Assembly: GCA_963707835.1 (NCBI GenBank)
Contig: CAVPRI010000002.1
Location: 248,001-312,000, forward strand
Reading direction: 5' to 3'
Length of the DNA stretch: 64,000 bases
From: Bog-473 sp963707835
Lineage (GTDB): Bacteria > Actinomycetota > Acidimicrobiia > Acidimicrobiales > RAAP-2
The notes below the pieces were generated by a model that had not been told where the DNA came from, did not search any database, and saw only the letters and a list, made by a program, of their open reading frames with translations. Positions 33,131 to 40,734 of the stretch are shown in pieces; the first letter of the stretch is position 1; each line of letters starts with the position of its first letter. The translations under genes were made by a program, and so were the position numbers.

Positions 33131-33339
33131 GTCACTCCTCTCGAGGGCTGGTCTGGCCCGGGGTACCCGCGGGCGCGCCGATCGGGGTCCGCGCCGACGT
33201 CGTGCCGGCGGACACACGAGGGAGGCACGCGCCACACACCATGGATCGGCACGGGCGCCACCGTCCTTGAGCATGGCATCCGGCAGCAGGCCCGGGGTGG
33301 CACTCCCGGGCATGCTGCCTCTCGGGAGACTCCTCCGCC

Positions 33340-33345
33340 TACCAT
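33340..33345 (+). promoter_or_regulatory. -10 box before the PBP leader ORF
   Basis: TACCAT followed by 7 nt and a GTG at 33353. Confidence 0.4.
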
Positions 33346-33352
33346 GCACCCG

Positions 33353-33388
33353 GTGATCGGCTCCGTCTCGCAGCGGCTGGCGCCCTGA
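33353..33388 (+). CDS. Possible 11-codon leader peptide overlapping the PBP start
   Basis: GTG at 33353 reads VIGSVSQRLAP and stops at 33386-33388, sharing one base with the PBP ATG (TGATG). It is preceded by TACCAT at the distance seen at other leaderless genes here. It may serve to deliver ribosomes to the PBP start, which has no clear RBS of its own. Unproven. Confidence 0.35.
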   Translation: MIGSVSQRLAP

Positions 33389-34956
33389 TGGGCCGGCGCA
33401 TCCGGTGGCTCGGTGTCGTCATGGTGGTCTGCCTGGGCCTGGTGGCGGTCCAGCTGGTGAACATCCAGCTGGTCAAGGGCAAGCAGCTGCAGAACTCCCA
33501 GCACAATCCCCGTGTGGCCGCGCTGGCCGACGCCAACCCCCGGGGTGAGATCCTGGCGGCCGACGGCACCGTGCTGGCCCGGTCGGTGCCGACTCCGGCT
33601 GGGACCGACCGGGCCGCTTACCCGTACAACTACGTGCGTCAGTACCCGCAGGGCCCGCTGTTCGCCGGCATCACCGGGTACGACTCGGCGCTCTACTACG
33701 GCCAGGCCGGGGTCGAGCTCGAGTACGACTCGTATCTTCGGGCCCATCCCCAGCAGGCGCAGTCGCTCAGCCAGCTGTTGTTCCGCCAGAGCCAACCGCC
33801 GACCACCGACAACGTCACGCTCACCGTCGACCCTGCGCTCCAGCAGGCGGCGTGGAACGCCCTCACCACCCTGCCCCCTGGGGAGAACAAGGACGGGGCG
33901 GTGGTGGTGATCCAGCCGTCCACCGGAAACATCCTGGCCATGGTCTCCAACCCCACCTACGATCCCAATGCACTCGTGAATCCGTCGCTCCCGTTGGAGC
34001 AGTTCGCCTGGGGGCACTACACGAGCAAGGACCATGAGGGGTTCTTCCCGCTCCGGCCGATCGCAAACCGGGAGACTTTCGCGCCAGGCTCGACCATGAA
34101 GGTGGTGACCAGTACGGCGGCGTACTACCTGAAACCCGCGCTGGCCGGCTTCGACTATCCGGTGCAGCAGTGCCAGTCCTTCCCCGACTCCAACAAGCCG
34201 GTGTGTGACTTTGGGGGGCCCTGCGGTGGCACCATGCTCAACGACATGCTCCCGGCGTCGTGTGACCCCGGCTACGCCGAGCTGGGTGCGCAGCTGGGCG
34301 TGGATACGATGACCAAGCAGGCGGAGCTGTTCGGCTACAACGCGGTACCCGGGATCGACCTACCCGGCACCGTGCCTTCGAAGTTCCCGCCGCTCAAGGC
34401 CAACTCGCAGGCGTTCCTCGGCCAGAGTTCCATCGGCCAGTACGACGTGCAGACCACCGCGCTCCAGAACGCCATGGTGGCGGCGGGGATCGCCAACGGG
34501 GGCGTCCTCATGACGCCGCACGTGATGAGCTCCGTCCATGATTCACAAGGCTCCACGGTCACCACGTACACGCCCAAGGCGGTGGGGACCGTTGCCACCG
34601 CACAGGTGGCGCAGCAGGTCACGGCCCTCATGGAGGGAGTGGTGACGCAGCCGGGGGCCACGGCGGCGGGTGTCGGTTTCCCGAGCTACCTGTGCGCCGC
34701 AGTCAAGACCGGGACGGCGCAGACCAGTCCGACACAGCAGCAGACCCAGACGTGGATGATCGGTTTCGCCCCGGCCAACCACCCCCAGGTGGCGGTGGCC
34801 GTGGTGGTGCCCGAGCAGAACATCTCCTCCGATGGTGCTTCGGTCGCGGGGCCGATCATGAAGGCGGTACTCCAGGCTGCCGTGCCCCAGGCGTCGGTCA
34901 GCCAGCCCTGCGCGGTCCAGCCGCTTCCGGACTCCACCTTCACGTCGGGGCACTGA
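33388..34956 (+). CDS. Class B penicillin-binding protein (PbpA-like transpeptidase)
   Basis: 522 residues. One N-terminal transmembrane helix (WLGVVMVVCLGLVAVQLVNI), a PBP dimer-type linker (NPRGEILAADGTVLARSVP) and a transpeptidase domain with SxxK in APGSTMKVVTS and KTG in AVKTGTAQTSP. The middle SxN motif reads SCD (LPASCDPGYAELG) where PbpA/FtsI proteins have SxN. Crosslinks septal or side-wall peptidoglycan outside the membrane. The usual rodA/ftsW neighbour is absent. Divergent from the secreted repeat protein. Confidence 0.9.
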   Translation: MGRRIRWLGVVMVVCLGLVAVQLVNIQLVKGKQLQNSQHNPRVAALADANPRGEILAADGTVLARSVPTPAGTDRAAYPYNYVRQYPQGPLFAGITGYDSALYYGQAGVELEYDSYLRAHPQQAQSLSQLLFRQSQPPTTDNVTLTVDPALQQAAWNALTTLPPGENKDGAVVVIQPSTGNILAMVSNPTYDPNALVNPSLPLEQFAWGHYTSKDHEGFFPLRPIANRETFAPGSTMKVVTSTAAYYLKPALAGFDYPVQQCQSFPDSNKPVCDFGGPCGGTMLNDMLPASCDPGYAELGAQLGVDTMTKQAELFGYNAVPGIDLPGTVPSKFPPLKANSQAFLGQSSIGQYDVQTTALQNAMVAAGIANGGVLMTPHVMSSVHDSQGSTVTTYTPKAVGTVATAQVAQQVTALMEGVVTQPGATAAGVGFPSYLCAAVKTGTAQTSPTQQQTQTWMIGFAPANHPQVAVAVVVPEQNISSDGASVAGPIMKAVLQAAVPQASVSQPCAVQPLPDSTFTSGH

Positions 34957-34984
34957 CGCCCGACGCCGTCCTGCAGTTCGGTAC

Positions 34985-35012
34985 TAGACTATGTGCGTGG
35001 ATGCGCAGATAG
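34985..35012 (+). promoter_or_regulatory. Leaderless promoter and ArsR operator
   Basis: TAGACT (34985-34990) ends 6 nt before GTG 34997. Inverted repeat CTATGTGCG (34989-34997) / CGCAGATAG (35004-35012) with a 6-nt spacer and one mismatched pair overlaps the -10 box and start, a fitting ArsR/SmtB repressor site. Confidence 0.6.
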
Positions 35013-35317
35013 TTGAGTATGCGGCAGACGAGGAGCTCAGCGCTGCGGTCGGCATGCTCAAGTTGTTGGCGGACGAGACCCGCCTGCGGATGATCAGGGT
35101 GCTGTTGGAGGGCGAGCAGTCGGTCAACGAGCTGGCCGACGTGGTCGGCGCGCAGCCCGCGGCTGTCTCTCAGCACCTGGCGAAGCTCAGGCTGGCCCGC
35201 CTGGTGCGCAGCCGCCGCCAGGGCACCCGTGTGTTCTACGTCGTCGACGACGTCCACGTGCGCCGGTTGGTGCACGAGGTGCTGAGCCACGCCGACCACG
35301 TGAAGGTCGATGGCTGA
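34997..35317 (+). CDS. ArsR/SmtB zinc-responsive repressor (CzrA/NmtR type)
   Basis: 106 residues from GTG 34997 (or 108 from ATG 34991). Winged HTH: GMLKLLADETRLRMIRVLLE, ELADVVGAQPAAVSQHLAKL, RLARLVRSRRQGTRVFYVVD. The last helix reads DVHVRRLVHEVLSHADHV: Asp, His+2, His+13 and His+16 match exactly the alpha-5 metal site of CzrA (D84, H86, H97, H100). A repressor released by Zn or Co is therefore expected. The stop overlaps the efflux gene start by 8 nt. Confidence 0.88.
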   Translation: MDAQIVEYAADEELSAAVGMLKLLADETRLRMIRVLLEGEQSVNELADVVGAQPAAVSQHLAKLRLARLVRSRRQGTRVFYVVDDVHVRRLVHEVLSHADHVKVDG

Positions 35318-36287
35318 GCCCGACCACAACGGGCACCGCGAGACGTCCCGCGGCGGACATGGGGGACAGACCCACGTCGACCATGTCCACGGACCGACGG
35401 CAAGCTCGGACACCGACCGGCGTGCCCTCACCGTGGCCCTGGTCCTGTTGGTGGCCTTCATGGTGTTCGAGGTGGTGGCAGCGGTCCTCTCGAACTCCCT
35501 GGTCCTCCTGGCCGACGCTGGGCACATGCTGGTCGACGTCGGAGCCATCGCCGGCTCGCTGGTCGCCATCAGGCTGGCGGCGCGCCCCGAGACGGGATCA
35601 CACACCTACGGGCTGAAACGAGCGGAGATCCTGGCTGCCGCGGCCAACGCCATCGCCCTCTTGGTGGTATCCGCCTTGGTGACCTACGACGCCGTGACCC
35701 GACTGGCCCACCCCTCGTCCGTCGACGGCGCCGTCCTGATCTTCGTGGCCGCGGTCGGGGTCGCCGTCAACCTGGTGGCCACCACGGTCATGTCGCGGGC
35801 CGACCGGCAGTCTCTCAACGTGGAGGGGGCGTTCCGGCACATCCTGACCGATCTGTACGGCTTCACCGGCACGCTGGTGGCCGGCATCGTCATCGTGGTC
35901 TGGGGTTTCGATCGGGCCGATGCCATCGCGTCGCTCGTGGTCGTGGTGCTGATGGTCAAGGCGGCGGTCGAGCTACTCCGGCCGGCCGTGCACATCCTGC
36001 TCGAGGCCACTCCCGAGCACATCGACCTGCAAGAGGTGCGGACCCACCTCCTGGAGCTGCCCGAGGTCCAATCCGTCCACGACCTGCACGCGTGGACCCT
36101 CACATCGTCGTTGCCCATCCTCACGGCGCACGTCGTGGTGAGCGACGACTGCTTCACCTCCGGCGAGGTGGGCCGTGTGCTCGATCACCTTCAGGAGTGC
36201 CTGGCTGGTCATTTCGACGTCTCCCATTCGACCCTCCAGTTCGAGTCCGCTGGTCACATCGAGCACGAGATCGGTGGCCACACCTGA
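35310..36287 (+). CDS. Cation diffusion facilitator (CzcD-like zinc exporter)
   Basis: 325 residues. His-rich N-terminus (GHRETSRGGHGGQTHVDHVH), six transmembrane helices with metal-site motifs ADAGHMLVDVG in helix 2 and HILTDLYGFTGTL in helix 5, and a C-terminal cytoplasmic ferredoxin-like domain (VQSVHDLHAWTLTSSLPILT). Exports Zn2+, and possibly Cd2+ or Co2+, in exchange for H+. Overlaps the ArsR gene, so expression should rise with metal. Confidence 0.93.
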   Translation: MAEPDHNGHRETSRGGHGGQTHVDHVHGPTASSDTDRRALTVALVLLVAFMVFEVVAAVLSNSLVLLADAGHMLVDVGAIAGSLVAIRLAARPETGSHTYGLKRAEILAAAANAIALLVVSALVTYDAVTRLAHPSSVDGAVLIFVAAVGVAVNLVATTVMSRADRQSLNVEGAFRHILTDLYGFTGTLVAGIVIVVWGFDRADAIASLVVVVLMVKAAVELLRPAVHILLEATPEHIDLQEVRTHLLELPEVQSVHDLHAWTLTSSLPILTAHVVVSDDCFTSGEVGRVLDHLQECLAGHFDVSHSTLQFESAGHIEHEIGGHT

Positions 36288-36289
36288 CG

Positions 36290-37549
36290 TCACCCGGTGG
36301 GTGGGTCGAGCGCGGAGACGAGCTCGACGTGTTCCGTCATGGGAAAGATGTCGAGGGCCCGGAGAGGACCGAGGCTCCAGCCGGCATCGAGCAGGACCCG
36401 GATGTCCCGGGCATAGGAAGCCGGGTCGCACGAGACGTAGACGATCCGTCGGAGCGTGGGTGCCTGCGCGGCGAGCGCGGTCATCACGCCGGCCCCGGCG
36501 CCCTCCCGGGGCGGATCGAGCACGACCACATCGGCTCGCCCCATGGTCGACGCCACGAGTTCAGGCGTCACTTCAGCTTCTAAGACGTCGAGCGAGCGGA
36601 TTCCGGCGGCGTTGATGCGGATGTCGGCGCAGGCTCGTCGGTTGCGTTCAACGGCGAGCACCGACCCGTCGTCGCCCACCGCTTCGGCGAGTGGGACCGA
36701 GAACAGCCCGGCACCGGCGAAGAGGTCCACGACGGCCTGCCCCCGGCAGTCGCCCACCAGCGCGAGCACGGCACCGAGGAGCGCCTCGGGCGCGCCCGTG
36801 TGCGCCTGCCAGAACACGCCGGCAGAGACTCGGTAACGGCGGCCAGCCACCTGCGGGTGAAGAGCGGCGCCAGACCGTGCCGTCCGGTCACGCCGGATGA
36901 CTTCGGCGGCCACCTCGGGCAGTCGAGGTGTGGCCCGGCCCCGGGGCACGACCGTGATCACGGCGTCACCCGGCCCGTTTCCGGTCGCGATCTCGAGCTG
37001 GGACGCGCCCGGCCAGCGGGCGGCGAAGGCGCCGGTGGCCCGAACGGCGGGAGACACTACGGGACAGTCGTCGACCGGCTCGAGGTCGTGTGAGCGGTGC
37101 CGCCGGAACCCCACGTTTCCGCTGGTCGTGATGCCGAGGCGGACCCTGGTGCGCCATCCGAGGCCCGTGGTGGCGGACCCCACCGGCTCGACCTCGACCG
37201 AGCGCTCGATCCCGGCTATGCGGGCCAGTTGCTCGCCCACCAGCGCCGCCTTGAGGCTGCGCTGTGCGCCCAGCTCCACGTGCTGGAAGTCGCATCCACC
37301 GCATCGACCGGGGCCGGCGTGTCCACAGGATGGCTCGATCCGACCGGGCGACGGCGAGAGGATCTCCACGGCGTCGGCGCGCAGGTACGAGGAAGCCGAC
37401 GCGGTGATCCGGGCGCGCACGCGCTCTCCGGGAAGCGTGTGGCGCACGAAGACGACCCTGCCGTCGGGCGCTCGGGCCACGCAGCCGCCACCGGCGGCGA
37501 TGGCTCCGACGTCGAGCTCGACGAGATCGTCGGACGGCGGAGAGGTCAT
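36290..37549 (-). CDS. RlmD/TrmA-like 23S rRNA or tRNA uracil-5-methyltransferase
   Basis: 419 residues from ATG 37549. TRAM domain at the N-terminus, [4Fe-4S] cysteines in SCGHAGPGRCGGCDFQHV (around residues 74-91), SAM motif VVDLFAGAGLFSVPLAEAVG, DPPREGAGAGVM and the catalytic nucleophile loop IVYVSCDPASYARD. Methylates a uridine at C5 in rRNA or tRNA. It ends 2 bp from the convergent zinc exporter gene. Confidence 0.9.
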   Translation of the reverse strand: MTSPPSDDLVELDVGAIAAGGGCVARAPDGRVVFVRHTLPGERVRARITASASSYLRADAVEILSPSPGRIEPSCGHAGPGRCGGCDFQHVELGAQRSLKAALVGEQLARIAGIERSVEVEPVGSATTGLGWRTRVRLGITTSGNVGFRRHRSHDLEPVDDCPVVSPAVRATGAFAARWPGASQLEIATGNGPGDAVITVVPRGRATPRLPEVAAEVIRRDRTARSGAALHPQVAGRRYRVSAGVFWQAHTGAPEALLGAVLALVGDCRGQAVVDLFAGAGLFSVPLAEAVGDDGSVLAVERNRRACADIRINAAGIRSLDVLEAEVTPELVASTMGRADVVVLDPPREGAGAGVMTALAAQAPTLRRIVYVSCDPASYARDIRVLLDAGWSLGPLRALDIFPMTEHVELVSALDPPTG

Positions 37550-37692
37550 GCAGCTCGGTTCACGGTCCGCGCCCGCCTCGCTACCCGCCTGCCCATTGCG
37601 CCTCCGATGACCGGGCCATCGTATCGAGACGTCCGGCGAGTGGCAGCTCCTCCGACCTGCGTCTTCACCTCCGGGCTGCCAGAGTGTGGGTC

Positions 37693-38241
37693 ATGCTCGG
37701 ACGCCGGAGGGGGCGAGCGCGCCCGGTCGTGATCGTGACGCTGGTCGTGGTGGTCGTGCTCGTGTTCGTGGCATTGACGCTCCGCTTGTTCGTGTTCCCG
37801 GAACTGAACACCCCGGTTCGTTCCGATGCCATCGCCGTCCTGGGCGAGCCCGGGGCGCCGGGCATAGACGAGGGCGAGAAGCTGGCCCGGCAGGGGTATG
37901 CGCCGAACGTCGTCATCTCCTTGACCCCGTACTTCACCTGCTCGACCTTCGTGGCGCTGCTCCCGCACCAGAAGGTCTTCTGCTTCCGCCCGCACCCGGC
38001 CACCACCCAGGGAGAGGCCCGAGCCGTCGGACACCTGGCGTCGGTGCACGGGTGGCATCGGATCATTGTCGTGATGCCGACGACCCAGGCCACGAGGGCC
38101 AGGCTCCGGATCGGACGTTGCTACTCGGGGCAGTTGCTCGAGGTGGCGACGGCCCCACAGGGTTGGTGGGCCTGGATCCACGGCATGGTCTACGAGTGGG
38201 GGGCGCTGTTGAAGGCTCTCGTCCTCCAACGGGGCTGCTGA
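37693..38241 (+). CDS. ElyC/SanA/YdcF-like DUF218 membrane protein
   Basis: About 182 residues from ATG 37693; GTG 37684 in the same frame is possible. A basic start and one transmembrane helix (PVVIVTLVVVVVLVFVALTL) precede a DUF218 domain: SDAIAVLGEPGAPGIDEGEK, then FCFRPHPATTQGEARAVGHL with the conserved TxxEA segment, and WHRIIVVMPTTQATRARLRI. DUF218 proteins act in envelope biogenesis or nucleotide transfer; exact role not known. Confidence 0.72.
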   Translation: MLGRRRGRARPVVIVTLVVVVVLVFVALTLRLFVFPELNTPVRSDAIAVLGEPGAPGIDEGEKLARQGYAPNVVISLTPYFTCSTFVALLPHQKVFCFRPHPATTQGEARAVGHLASVHGWHRIIVVMPTTQATRARLRIGRCYSGQLLEVATAPQGWWAWIHGMVYEWGALLKALVLQRGC

Positions 38242-38402
38242 CCCGACGGGCCAACTTGCCTCCCATATACGCCCTGCTTCGTAGACGCCTGCCTTGTAGA
38301 TGCCTGGGCCGGACGGCAGAGCGACGTGATGGCAACCGTCCTGCGACGGGGGTGCCGAGGTGGGCCCTGTACCGTGCCGGCAGGGCCGGGAGGGGGACCG
38401 GC

Positions 38403-39917
38403 ATGAAGGGGGAGCGGTGCGGGCGAGCGCCCTGGGTGTCGAGACGCACGACGCGGCGACCTCAGTTGCCCGACCGGCCGTCCCTGGGGCGGATGCTTCG
38501 AGCGCGCCAACGCGAACGCGGGATTCCTCGTTACGCCATCGAGCTGGTCGGTCTGGCCCTGGCCATCGGGTTCGTCGCCGCGGTGGCCCTGGACCATCCA
38601 CTCTCCAACGATGAGCTCTGGTCGATGGCCGCAGGTCAGTGGATGCTCGCTCACCACGCGTTGGTCGGGCTCGACCCGTTCAGCTACACCGAGGCGCACC
38701 GGCGGTGGGTGACAGACGAGTGGGGGTCGGAGCTCGCCCTGGCCGGACTGTTCAGGGTCTTCGGCGCCGCTGCCTACGACGTGTACGCCGTGACCCTGGG
38801 CGCTGCATGCCTTGCCGCCTGTACCGCGTACGTACGCGCCCTGGGGGCCCGCGGTGGCCGTGTCGTGGCCATCGTGCTCCTGCTCGCCCTGGGGCTCGCC
38901 GCCACCCTCGCCAGCGACCGTGGGCTCGACTTCTCGCTGGTGTGGGTTCCCGTGGAGCTCCTGGTTCTCACGAAGGCGCGCCAGCGTCCTCGTTGGTTGT
39001 TCGTCTTCCCCCCGCTCTTCGTCGTGTGGGCGAACACGCACGGGTCGGTCCTGCTGGGTCTGTTCGTCCTGTCGGTCGAGCTCGCATGGTCGTTGGCTTC
39101 GCCGCGCCTCGTGGGCCGGGTGCGGGGCATGCACCAGTCCGGGTGGACGCGTCCCCTGGCGCTTGCGCTCGGTGGCAGTCTGGCCGCCGCCTGCATCACG
39201 CCCTATGGCCCGCGCCTGCTGGGTTACGACCTGGCCGTGGCGCGTAACGGCCAGATCGCCCGCTTCATCAGCGAGTGGCGGTCCCCCGACTTCCACGCGG
39301 CGATGGTCGTGGCGGTCTACTGCGTGCCGGTCGTCATCTTCGTGGCCTGTGTGCACAGCCGTCGCGTCCCGCTGTTGGAGGGAACACTGGCCGCGCTCCT
39401 CTTCGTGGACGCCCTGCGCACTCAGCGCATGGTGGTCTATCTGATGGTGGTCGCCGCCGGGCTGGCGGCGTGCCTGCCGGCGCGACCAGCCTGGGGGCGG
39501 AGGTCGCGTCGATGGGCCGTCGGGGGCCTGGTGGCGCTCGCCGTGATCGTTGTCGCCGCGCCGTCGGTGCCGCCCGGCTCGATCGACCCCGGGCTGCCGG
39601 TGCGGGCGTTCAACTATCTGAGCCCGCATCCCGGTCGGATCTTCACTGAGTATGCCTGGGGCGATTACTCGATCGCCCGCCACCGCGCCACGTTCGTCGA
39701 CGGGAGGACCGACTTGTTCGAAGGGGCTGTACTGGACCAGTTCTTTGCCGCCTCCGATGTCACGACGGATCCCGATCCCGTGCTGGCCCGGTACGACGTC
39801 TCCTATGTCGTGTGGTCACCAGATGCCGCGCTCTCGGTCTTCCTCGCCCACGACCAGCGGTGGCGGGTCGTGGAGCGGTCGCCGGTGGCCGTGGTGTTCG
39901 CCCGACGGAGGGTGTGA
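38403..39917 (+). CDS. Polytopic membrane protein of unknown function (glycosyltransferase-C-like topology)
   Basis: 504 residues from ATG 38403 with GGGAGGGGG upstream. About eleven hydrophobic helices after a basic 45-residue head. The first loop holds DHPLSNDELWSMAAGQWMLA and FSYTEAHRRWVTDEWGSELA, the Asp/Glu-rich periplasmic loop and WxxxEWG pattern of GT-C-like or DUF2079-like proteins. The C-terminal soluble part has PGRIFTEYAWGDYSIARHRA and FVDGRTDLFEG. Envelope sugar transfer is possible but not shown. Downstream of the ElyC-like gene. Confidence 0.65.
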   Translation: MKGERCGRAPWVSRRTTRRPQLPDRPSLGRMLRARQRERGIPRYAIELVGLALAIGFVAAVALDHPLSNDELWSMAAGQWMLAHHALVGLDPFSYTEAHRRWVTDEWGSELALAGLFRVFGAAAYDVYAVTLGAACLAACTAYVRALGARGGRVVAIVLLLALGLAATLASDRGLDFSLVWVPVELLVLTKARQRPRWLFVFPPLFVVWANTHGSVLLGLFVLSVELAWSLASPRLVGRVRGMHQSGWTRPLALALGGSLAAACITPYGPRLLGYDLAVARNGQIARFISEWRSPDFHAAMVVAVYCVPVVIFVACVHSRRVPLLEGTLAALLFVDALRTQRMVVYLMVVAAGLAACLPARPAWGRRSRRWAVGGLVALAVIVVAAPSVPPGSIDPGLPVRAFNYLSPHPGRIFTEYAWGDYSIARHRATFVDGRTDLFEGAVLDQFFAASDVTTDPDPVLARYDVSYVVWSPDAALSVFLAHDQRWRVVERSPVAVVFARRRV

Positions 39918-39936
39918 GGTCCGGCCGCTCTGCGGG

Positions 39937-40653
39937 TCAAGGCCGGCGAGCCTCGACTCCCCGCACTTCACCGTCTTGGTCGGTCCACGTCTCCATGGCC
40001 GCGTACCCGAGCCGCTCGAAACGTGGGGCCAGCAGCTGGTCCTGGTCACCTCCGAGTTCGAGCAACAGCGTGCCGCCTCGACGGAGGTAGCGCGGCGCGG
40101 TCTCGACCACCTGGCGTAGGAGGTCGGTGCCGTCGACCCCGCCGTCGTAGGACGAGCGTTCCTCGTAGTGCAGCGTGTCGCTGGGCAGCAGCGCGAGCGC
40201 GTCAGAGGGCACGTAGGGGACGACGGCGACCACCACGTCGGTCGCTCCCTCCAGCCCGGTGGGCACGGCGTCGAAGAGCGAACCGAGGTACGCCTCGACC
40301 CCGTTGGAACGGGCGCAGGCCACGGCAAGCGGGTGGGTGTCGGTGGCGACGACACGTGCGCGCGGGCGGGCCCGGACCAGCCACTTGGCCAGGGCTCCCG
40401 AACCGGTGCACAGGTCGATGGCGTGGCCGTCGGTCGGGAGCCGTGCCGCGGCTCGTCGCGCCAGCTCGAGGCTTTGCCAGCGCGGCACGTAGACACCGGC
40501 GTCGACGCGCACGTCGAGGGTGCCGAACGTGGTGCGGCCTGTGATCCAGGCCAGAGGCTCGCCCTGGGTTCGTCGGTCGAGCATGGCGCCGAGTCGTTCG
40601 GGATCGCCGCCGCCGGCGGCCATGAGCTCGCGGGCCTCCTCGGTCGCCGCCAC
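39937..40653 (-). CDS. PrmC/HemK-like glutamine methyltransferase
   Basis: 238 residues from GTG 40653. RRTQGEPLAWITGRTTFGTL and VYVPRWQSLELARRAAARLP precede the SAM motif AIDLCTGSGALAKWL; the NPPY site of PrmC is VVPYVP here, as in an actinobacterial subgroup, followed by YDGGVDGTDLLRQVVE. Coding-like sequence matching the family (SDLASLTSRLAAAGC) continues upstream in the same frame to about 40733 with no ATG/GTG/TTG. The true start may be a CTG, or an indel may hide it. Targets are release factors or ribosomal proteins. Confidence 0.78.
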   Translation of the reverse strand: MAATEEARELMAAGGGDPERLGAMLDRRTQGEPLAWITGRTTFGTLDVRVDAGVYVPRWQSLELARRAAARLPTDGHAIDLCTGSGALAKWLVRARPRARVVATDTHPLAVACARSNGVEAYLGSLFDAVPTGLEGATDVVVAVVPYVPSDALALLPSDTLHYEERSSYDGGVDGTDLLRQVVETAPRYLRRGGTLLLELGGDQDQLLAPRFERLGYAAMETWTDQDGEVRGVEARRP

Positions 40654-40734
40654 GCAGCCGGCGGCGGCCAGTCGCGACGTCAGTGAGGCCAGGTCGCTCA
40701 GGGCGGACTCCGGTGAGTGCTCACGTCGTGACGA

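Noticed and set aside
30845..33388. 847-codon plus-strand ORF
   Set aside because: Antisense of the secreted repeat protein, whose signal peptide and repeats are clear on the minus strand.
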